From: Bryoerythrophyllum caledonicum
Taxonomy: Eukaryota; Streptophyta; Bryopsida; Pottiales; Pottiaceae
Reading direction: 5' to 3'
NCBI GenBank assembly: GCA_963971425.1
Contig: OZ020524.1
Span: forward strand, 4,435,773 to 4,499,772
DNA length: 64,000 nucleotides
The position numbers and the translations under genes are program-made. The notes under the pieces are model-generated. The model worked only from the letters and a program-made list of their open reading frames with translations, was not told the origin of the DNA and ran no database searches. How positions within the stretch are numbered: position 1 is the stretch's first letter; every line of letters starts with the position of its first letter. This document shows positions 56,055 to 64,000 of this stretch, piece by piece.

Positions 56055-57141
56055 CTCCCCCTCAGACTGCGAGCGTCCAGTGTGAGCAGGCTGAAAAGGC
56101 ACTGGAGACGAAAAAATATCAAGTATCGAGGCAAGGAAGAAGGCCGATCGCACTGCGGAGATAGCAAAACCGGTCGGTAGGTAAAGGCTTCGTAAAAATG
56201 TCGGCCAGTTGATCAGTAGTGGGGACGTAGCAGACGTTGATGTCACCGCGCTGTTGGTGATTCCTGATGAAGTGATAAACATTGTCGATGTGTTTGGTGC
56301 GGCGGTGAAACTCCGGATTGTGCACCAGTCGGATAGCACTGTGATTATCAGATAACAAGGGTGTGGGAAATGCTTGAGGAAAACCAAGATTTCCCAGTAG
56401 TCTGTGAAACCATATAACATCTTTGGTGATAGAGCTGGCTGGGACATATTTAGCTTCAGTCGTGGAAGTAGCGACACAAGCCTGCTTCTGACTTCCCCAA
56501 GAGACAGGTGCATGATCAAGCAGTAATAAGGTGCCGGAGCGACTCTTCCTATCAACGATGTCGCCACCATAATCAGCGTCTGTGTAAGGAGACAGAGTGT
56601 TGGTGCCAGCATGCCCGTCGTAGCATAGAGCTAAATTAACCGTACCGGCCAAGTAGCGAAAAATGCGGCTAACTACGAGAAAATGGGGTCGCTGAGGATT
56701 TGCGGAGAATTGTGCGACTCGGCTGACTGCGAAACTAATATCAGGTCTCGTAAGAATCTGCACAAATAAAAGACAGTCGACGGCGGCCAAGTAAGCAAAG
56801 GTAACTTCTTCAGGTGGATCGTCGACGTCGTCCAAAGGCGTGTTCGGATCAGCTGGAGTAGAGGTCAGGCGGCATCCGTCAAAGCCAAAACGAAAAAGCT
56901 CGGGGGGTGCACCTTTCATTAAAACCTAGAATCACGTGCATGCGCAGCCTACATTTAAAACCCCCTATATACAACTTTCTTTTGGTGAAAGGAGGTAATA
57001 CACATACAATTACAACAATAAATATACAAGTGACAATATGTATACACAAAAAAAAATCCATTCATATATAGTCATTAACATAAGTATACAAATATACTTT
57101 TGAACAAAAATCAACCCCTATAATATGTATAACAAAATATT

Positions 57142-57759
57142 CTAACTTTCATCAGCAAAGTCGTTGAAAACTTTTTCATCACCTGGATGTAACTCATAAA
57201 CATTTAATTCGGCAATATATGTCATTGTAGCCAATGCAATTATTGTCTCTAAGTCTACCATCAAATGATCAGTAAGATCATATGTCCACTTGTTGTTAGT
57301 CCCTTTTTGATACCAACATAAACCAATCTCCACATTTGATGGACGGTCCATCAAGTCAATTGGATCCCTCTACTCCACCCAACGATTACCAAACTTTCTC
57401 CGCATCCTATAAACCCTTCCAACAAACCAAACCTTCACTTGAGTAGATTTTTTTGGCCTCCCTCGTTTTTTCACAATTTTAGCTTCAGGTGTGTTCAAAA
57501 AACACAGACCACTGTCACAACCAAGCTTTAGCAAAGTATCATGGCTTCCGGGACTAAGGAGTTTAGGCTTCATATACAATATGCCAGCCTTAATTCGAGT
57601 CAACCGATCTTTAGACAAAGAAGGATTGCCATTCAATTGACTAACAAGTGTACTTTTAAAAATTCTAGACTCCCCTACCATTACATAAGCCACACTTGAC
57701 TTTACATTTGATAGAGAGGAAATTTCAGCACCTTCATGTTCATCAACAAGAACATCCAA
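57142..57759 (-). pseudogene. Unrecognised gene inside the nested element
   Basis: Two frames lie end to end on the minus strand, separated by a single TAG after NRWVE. They read VAYVMVGESRIFKSTLVSQL, an AT-hook-like KKRGRPKK, KVWFVGRVYRMRRKFGNRWV, and then DPIDLMDRPSNVEIGLCWYQ to FNDFADES. Codon-like structure and the AT-hook suggest a chromatin or DNA-binding protein piece. It may belong to the transposon or be a captured host gene. I cannot name the family. Confidence 0.4.
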
Positions 57760-58002
57760 AGTATGTCGAAGGATTTAAAAAGGTAAATTCGGGCATGCCA
57801 CTAAGGGCAGCCCATGATTGCCAATAATTGGTGCAAATTTTTCCACTTAAATTTGTTTAAGGTTGTCTAAATTCGTCCCAACCCACATGCCACTACTTCA
57901 TGATTTTTTACTCTACCCAATTCTACCTAATATCATGTCACGATTTGCATGTGACTACTCTAATTGAACTAGTGATTGGTTGAAGGCTTTTGTTTTAAGC
58001 CT

Positions 58003-58104
58003 TTAATCTTCTCTTGGCTTAATTTTTCTCCTTGGCTTTATGCCTAATTGTTCTTCTCTCTTATGTTTTCTTTTTCTTTTATCTAATCTTATTGATCTAG
58101 CCAT
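58003..58104 (-). other. Short basic frame inside the nested element
   Basis: From an ATG on the minus strand at 58104 it reads MARSIRLDKRKRKHKREEQL and continues for 14 residues (to ...KPRED) before a stop. It is highly basic and could be the 5' exon of the gene at 57142-57759. Weak support. Confidence 0.25.
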
Positions 58105-61100
58105 AGTGAAACAAAGCCATACGACGGAGAAACAAGAGAAACAAAGAGAAACAAAGCCATACTTGAACTGTCGAAGCCAGCCTAAAACCACAGAGCCTTG
58201 GAACGTTGAGGAAGCACAATGAACGCACAGCAACGAGCGACGAGCGAGCGCTCAAGCAAGCGAGACAGCGGCGGCCGACCAGAGTAGAAAACAAAAACCT
58301 AAGCGAGCGCTCAGGCAAGTCGAACAGCGGCGGCCGACCACAAGATAACGAATGAGCTTAACGAATCGTCCTAAAACCCTAATACTGCCTTTTTGCCCGA
58401 TATTACCCTGATGCAAGTACATTGCTAATGAAAATCATTCATCCTAGTTTCATCCAATATGAAAACTTATCCTATGTAGTATGGTAATGCTACCATACAA
58501 GTACAACTGTTGTATACTTCTTAAAGGCCTTTCATATATGTACGTAGTTACAATATATAATATATATACCATATGTATACGTAATACGGCAAGGTTCTAA
58601 TCAATACCCCTCCTGTGCACTCACGTATACTCGTACATGTTTAGTACAGTGCACCCCCCGAGCGAAAAAGGATGCGGTGCAAATAGATGGCTTGATGAAC
58701 ATATATGAGGCGGCGGTCTTCTGATTGGTGAATATGTAATCCTACATATAGATCAATAGAGGTGCGGGTTGTGGAAAAACGGCTCTCCATATATGACATG
58801 AGCTGATCCAAACGTTCGTTTGCAGGACTGCAAGCTAAACCGTCGTCGACGAAAAGCGTAACAATAAGAATCGGGGAGGAGCGCGAGATGTAGACACATG
58901 GATCAGCCTCGGTAGGTTCAAGCTGAAAATTGAGTAGGAACTCATGGAAGGTTTTATTCCAAATCCTTCCTGACTGCTTGAATCCATAGAGGCTTCGAAA
59001 GACCAGGCATACCAGTAGCTGTCTGTCAGAATTGTGAACTTCAAATCCAGGAGGTTGGTACATGTATAAAACTGTGTCAATGAGGCCATTTAAAAACGCC
59101 ATTTGAATGTCGAATTGGGTCATGTGCATGCCCTGTTGAGCAGCGATGCTGAGAACGGCCCTGATAGCATCATATTTAACTACAGAGCTGAAAGTTTGGT
59201 CATAATCCACGCCTTTGGTTTGAGTACAGCCTTGTGCCACCAACCTGGCCTTGTATTTTGAAACGGAACCATCTGGATTCGTCTTCACACGATAAATCCA
59301 CTTGCATTTTGTTGCCTTTCGCCCCTGTGGAAGTTGTATAAGCTTCCACGTTCCTGAATTTATTAAGGAGTCATAATCTGTCTGCATGGCTGCCTGCCAC
59401 TCTGAAGCTTGTGGACTGCGCATAGCTTCGTTGTACGTGTCAGGATCTTCTGGAATGTGTATCATTTCACTAGAAGAGGAGGCCACACGAGTCGAGTTAG
59501 AAGAGCGGGCGATGCCAGCAAAAGACTTGGGTACATAGTAATCGATGTACCTGGTGGGAGCACCACGTATGCGGTGTGGCCGGGTTTGATGATGGTTTTC
59601 TGCCTCAGGATGGATGCTTTGGATTTTGTCATGATCTGCTACAGGCGAAATCCCGGCTGGACTGCTTTCTTCCGCCACAAGTTCGTTTGAAGCTTGGTCC
59701 TCAACATTGTCACCTTGTAGCTCGGTGTTCGACTGAGAGATCGTGTTGTTCGTAGGCGGAGCGTTGTCGGGGCAGATCGTGGAAGTACCATGAAGAGAAA
59801 AAAGACCTGAGATTGCGTCTGTAGCCGGTGCAGTGGGAGATGAAAACTCATCAAAGATCACATCACAGCTTACAATAATCCGTCGTTGGCGAGGATCCCA
59901 AAGTCTGTACGCTTTTGTGTAACTGCAATAACCGACAAAGAGGGTTTTGATACCTTTCGGTTCTAACTTGGTCCGTCGTGCTTTTGATACGTAGACGTAC
60001 GCAATACTCCCAAACACCCGCAAATGACCAACTGCTGGTTGCCGCCCTGTCCACATCTCGTACGGTGTCTTTGAGCAGAGGCGAGATGCAGATCAGTTTA
60101 ACAGATACGCTGTTGTTTGAACCGCCTCACCCCACCATCGAGTACTCAGTCCCTTTGCATGCAGCATTGTGGGGACGCATTCCACCAATGTTCGATTTTC
60201 GCGCTTAGCAACTCCATTTTGTTCCGACGAGTATGGACTGGTGAGTTCATGCATGACGTTTTGGCCGGCAAGGAAAGTGCCAAATGCTTGACTTACATAC
60301 TCCCCTCCTCGGTCGCTGCGGATCTTTTGAATCTGGTTCCCTGTCTGAAGAGATACTAGTGGACACAAGGTTCTGAAGCATTCTATGACTTCTGATTTTT
60401 CTCTTACATAGAAAACAAATCGGAAACCAGAGTAGCCATCTTTGAACAAGATGAAATACCTCGCGCCACCAATCGACGATTGTCGCATTAGACCACATAC
60501 GTCTGTGTGAAAGAAAATCCCGGGCCTATCAACTCGGGGCGTTGTGCTCTTCTTTGGAAAAGGCTTTCGGAAACTCTTTCCAACCGCACATCCTTCACAT
60601 GGACTTTGTGGCAATGTAGGGTTTTGGAGATCCAATCCGTCTACCATTGCCTGAGCATGCATTCAGACGATTTGAACGTAGTTGACATGCCCGAATCTCT
60701 GGTGCCAGAGCGTCAATCTCGGTGTCTGCATCAACACGGGCTCCGGGCTGGAAGCGATGACCACGTTTGCGTGACTGGTAGGAAGAGTGACTCGTATCCT
60801 CAGTTCGTACAACTTCGTCGTGCGGGCTCCTGTCATCACCACGCTTTCGTTTGCTGTAGTAAAGTAACTCGCTTTTCTTGTGTACGTCGTGACATAGCCT
60901 CGGTCGGTGGCTTGTCCTACCGAGAACAAGTTTTTCTTCAACTCAGGGACAAATAGCACCCGTTCAAGTTTCCTGTCCAACCACTTTCCTTCAACAAAAC
61001 ATTGGACGTGTATTGTGCCTGTGCCTCTTACCCACAGACGCCTGTTATCGCCTATCATCGCAGGCCATTTGCCTTCGGCGACCTCGTTCAAGGTCTGAAA

Positions 61101-61222
61101 CCATTCGATGCAGTCGCTCATGTGCTCGGTCGCTCCGCCGTCCATGAACCAAGTATCCTTATCTTGCATGTCACATGCATGTACCACAAAGGCAGAGCTG
61201 TCTTCTTCGTCTGCATCTTCGC

Positions 61223-62350
61223 TTATAACAGCATTTGCTTCGCTTTCTTTGGTGCCTGGTTTCTTCTCAGTCTTGGTCTGCGCACCTTCTTTCTTGTTCT
61301 CCGGGCACTCCGCATCTTTCTCCCAATGTCCCTTTCGACCGCACTTGTTGCACTTCGTTTTATTCTTAATTTCTGCAATCTTGGCTGCACGCTTCTTCTT
61401 TTCTTCGATCGATGCTGACGTTTGACTTCCGCCGGAAGACTGTCCTCGAGAGAAAAAAACGCTTTATCCCCTTTTGCATCGACTTCATCTTGCATGCAAT
61501 TTCTCTTCTCCTCTTTGAGCAGCCTCAGTGTCAAAGATTCGATTGTCTGCTAATCACGTGGGACGTTGTCCCATGCAGCAATAAGGTACCGAAAGCTTTG
61601 TGGAAGTGAAGAAATCACTTTACACATCACAGCTTGTTCGCTAACGGGCTCCCCTAGATCAGTAAGCTGGTTTCCCAGCTGCTCCACCGTGCTAATGTGA
61701 TCCATCACATCAGGGCCCGGTCGCATCTTGAGATCAAAGAACTGTTGCTGCAGAAGCTGAATGTTCTCAGTTGCGTTTAGTTCGTACACAGTGTTCAATC
61801 TGCGCCACATTTGGTGAGCCGTTCGGCATGTCATGAGTCTGCGCAGAAGCTTAGGGTCTACTGCAGATATAATGATGGATTGACAAATCGCGTCTTTGTC
61901 AGCCCACTCGTTCATGTCATCGCAGGCTTCCATTCGCAAACTACCATCTATGATCCCTATTAGCTTTCTGGCTCGAAACATTATCATCATTTGGAACTTC
62001 CATACGCTGTAGTTTTCGCTGGTGAGCTTTTCCACATGCGTGGTCAGACTTACAGACTCTTGTCTAACTGGAAAAGACACTTGAACTTGAGACTGACTGC
62101 GTTGATCATCTGTGACTTCCTCGACTAAAGGTGTGTGTGTCTGGACACGATTACCAGCTCCAAGGCCGGTTGTGAAATCGTCTGGGTCCATGACAGGTGA
62201 AATCTTAAAGGTGCTACAACTAATGTAGACAGACACGACACTTGTAACCAAAAAAAACTCTATCTGTACCCACGAAGTGGGCCCATAACCTGTTGTAAAT
62301 ATGAGTTTCAGATGGGAAAAGAAACAAGTGTCATGAGGCAAAACACACAC
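61223..62350 (-). pseudogene. Copia-4 gag (fossil)
   Basis: Minus-strand frames include LTSENYSVWKFQMMIMFRAR, WRRLNTVYELNATENIQLL and, further on, a zinc-knuckle region near 61330-61360. The layout is typical Copia gag. It is broken overall. Confidence 0.75.
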
Positions 62351-62651
62351 TAGAGATTATCACTCAACGGTATCTGTATTGCATGGCATCAACTGCAGGA
62401 ACTGAGTACAATCAGACTTCACTCTTCTGATGAGAAGAGTCATGTGTTTCACTCTTCTAAATGCCTTGGAAAACATCCTCTCTTGCTTCCCCTAAATAGT
62501 AGTCAGGCAGATGTGAAACGACCTAACAAACTAACAAACTAACAGATCATGATGCTTCCGTTGAGGACGTTTTCGACATCATAATATTTGCTCCTCCGCG
62601 TGTCGCTCCACGTCGGTTGAGCTCCAACGTTACGTCTCCATATCTTCAACA
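62291..62651 (-). repeat. Copia-4 5' LTR
   Basis: 361 bases, nearly identical to 55694-56054. Confidence 0.9.
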
Positions 62652-63063
62652 GCTGCTCGTCATGGGCGGCGCTTCTTCCATGCTCCTGGCATCGGCGATG
62701 GCGGTTGCCTGAGGACTAGCATTGTATTGCACCGTGTTCTTTGTGTTTGCGGTCTTGGCTCTGGCATATTTTCTGGTGCTTGCACCGTTTTGCTTGCTTT
62801 GGTTGTCGATGAGGGTGAGCTGGGCGCTGATGCTTGGCGATGGCGAGCACGGCGATCGAATCGAAGTGCCGTGGAAGGGCTTTCATGTCGGCTGGAAGGC
62901 ATGTTTGGATGCAGGAGGTATGTTTTTGCGAATATGTAATGTTAAAGGTGTTTGGGAACTTGTCCATATGACTAGTGGCATCTTGAAGGTGCGCCCGGGT
63001 TGGAGATTGGTGGGTAGCGGGTGTGAGGAGGTTGTGCACCTGCACGACACCTTTGTCATATAA
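62652..63063 (+). pseudogene. MP-7 C-terminal part after Copia-4
   Basis: It continues the MP-3-like sequence: LLVMGGASSMLLASAMAVA, a TGA stop at 62710-62712 (MP-3 has TGG), GLALYCTVFFVFAVLALAYF, LVLAPFCLLWLSMRVSWALM, and GWRLVGSGCEEVVHLHDTFVI. The tail has SGC where others have GRWC. The TAA stop is formed by the same MITE insertion as in MP-3. Split and stopped, so a pseudogene. Confidence 0.75.
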
Positions 63064-63596
63064 GGTAGAGGTACCCAATTCCGATTGGCCACCCAATTCC
63101 GATCAATAGAGTAGTGCATGAAAATGGCAAATGCTTGAAATGATACATGAAGTGACCTAAAGCTGATAACTCAAAATCTGAAAACACCAGTCATTACCGG
63201 CATTGGGTCATGATGTGTGTAATTTTGGGTTGCTCCACCTCAATTGAGCTCTCTTTGGTGGCATTGCCTCGAAAGTCGAACAAGGCCGATTGGTATTGGG
63301 TACCCTCCATGAGTTGGTTATCCATGGCATGTCTTCTCTCTTTTACTCACTCTCACTTATTGGCATTGAGTGAAGGAGGGCACCAAATCTCACCTACTCT
63401 AGAGTTTGATTATGGGCTCTGGTGGGTTTTGGGCTTTTAAATTCTATATCAATTCCAAATCTTTGAAATTAAATTTGAAAAAATATTTGTTGAGTTTCAT
63501 TCCTAATTCCGCATCTTTCTACATAAATGTTTTTGACATACAATGTCATTTGAGTCCCGAACTGGCTTAAGTGATCGGAATTGGGTGCCTCTACCT
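63063..63596. mobile_element. TA-flanked MITE in the MP-7 stop codon
   Basis: Orthologous insertion to 7662-8206: the same TIR AGGTAGAGGTACCCAATT and the same TA (63061-63062 and 63597-63598). Shared by both blocks. Confidence 0.7.
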
Positions 63597-64000
63597 TAGT
63601 TGTTTTCACTTGCAATTGGAAAGATAGTGACTTAGGTTAAGGAGGATAGTAGAATGTTTGGTTTAGTCCTTCGTCTATGTTTTGTTCAAATGACTTAGTG
63701 TACAAGCAACATATTTGAGTGAGAAGCGGCAGGTTAGCTAGAAGTGGGTTCCAAAGAGATTTGGTGGCGCTCTCTTTCTAGAATACATCTCCACTGGATC
63801 ATACTTAACCCTTTGAGTAAATATAATCAGGACCAGAAGAATGTTAACCGTCACTTTTGACGTCACATTCATTAGAGATGATGATACACATCAACAGAAG
63901 ATAATTTTACTCCAATTGATGCTCTGGTTCTTGTAAATTTTGCGATATTATCAACCTATCATGTAAGGTGGAGGGGTGCAGTACATGAGTGTAATGTTAA
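63597..64000 (+). repeat. Cassette tail after MP-7, with CACTA empty site
   Basis: Aligns with 8209-8574 and then directly with 10949 onward, at 'tatcatgTAAggtggagggg'. It therefore shows the site before the CACTA element inserted. The window ends here. Confidence 0.65.

Larger units (their letters stand above)
56899..58662. mobile_element. DNA element with 8-bp target duplication nested in Copia-4
   Basis: The inverted ends CTCGGGGGGTGCAC and GTGCACCCCCCGAG are flanked by CGAAAAAG on both sides (56891-56898 and 58663-58670). An 8-bp duplication fits hAT-like elements, but the end sequence is not typical, so the superfamily is open. The interior carries gene-like minus-strand frames. Confidence 0.7.
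56119..61187 (-). pseudogene. Copia-4 pol region with nested element (fossil)
   Basis: Protease (WFMDGGATEHMS), integrase (LWHQRFGHVNY; IRSDRGGEYVSQAF), reverse transcriptase (SLYGFKQSGRIWN; TLFVDDGLACS) and RNase H (YTDADYGGDI; ATSTTEAKYV) occur in Copia order. It is broken overall. Confidence 0.85.
55694..62651 (-). mobile_element. Copia-4, young broken Ty1/Copia element
   Basis: Two 361-base LTRs (TGTTGTAAATATG...CTTCAACA) differ at only about seven or eight positions (about 2%), the youngest pair here. The element inserted in the hydrophobic core of MP-7 with a 4-bp GCTG repeat at its edges. Minus-strand parts run gag, protease, integrase, reverse transcriptase, RNase H. A DNA element with an 8-bp target duplication is nested in it. 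It is broken in about four places counting that insertion. Confidence 0.9.

Noticed and set aside
1-64000. tRNA, rRNA or other structural RNA genes
   Set aside because: No convincing cloverleaf with A and B boxes or rRNA segment was recognised by eye. A covariance-model scan would be needed to exclude them.

Overview
This window looks like nuclear DNA of a land plant, most likely from a lineage with swimming sperm such as a bryophyte, though the species cannot be named. Three things point there. One gene is a multi-exon TIR-NB-LRR immune receptor, a plant family. A second multi-exon gene carries Sfi1-type centrin-binding repeats, expected where centrioles and flagella are made. The DNA is dense with plant-type transposons (Copia, PIF/Harbinger MITEs, CACTA) and also carries two Tc1-like DD34E elements, which are rare in plants but known from the moss Physcomitrium.

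The backbone is an array of one repeating cassette: a conserved leader, a small multi-pass membrane protein gene (MP) that I do not recognise, a repetitive 3' tail, and a broken REX1/SDN-type exonuclease segment (REX) in the same orientation. Block A (about 920-11000) holds MP-1, MP-2 and MP-3. Block B (about 32925-64000) holds MP-4, MP-5, a chimeric MP-6 and MP-7. MP-1/MP-4, MP-2/MP-5 and MP-3/MP-7 are the closest pairs, so the array was apparently duplicated as a block. Most transposons sit in only one of the two blocks and therefore inserted later. These include three Copia elements, two Tc1-like elements, a CACTA element and a Harbinger MITE. Many of their empty sites can be read in the partner block.

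Between the blocks (about 11000-32900) lie a broken Copia element, several MITEs including two TTAA-flanked ones, the receptor gene (about 21612-25989) and the Sfi1-like gene (28529-31860).

MP-1, MP-2 and MP-3 have intact reading frames. MP-4 has lost its start frame and its stop codon, MP-5 starts in its former leader, MP-6 is a fragment, and MP-7 is split by a Copia element. All REX copies are broken. The receptor and the Sfi1-like gene have consistent GT-AG exon structures. The receptor's first exon is unresolved, and the Sfi1-like gene has one apparent single-base deletion. Exon calls, family names and repeat boundaries were made by eye.
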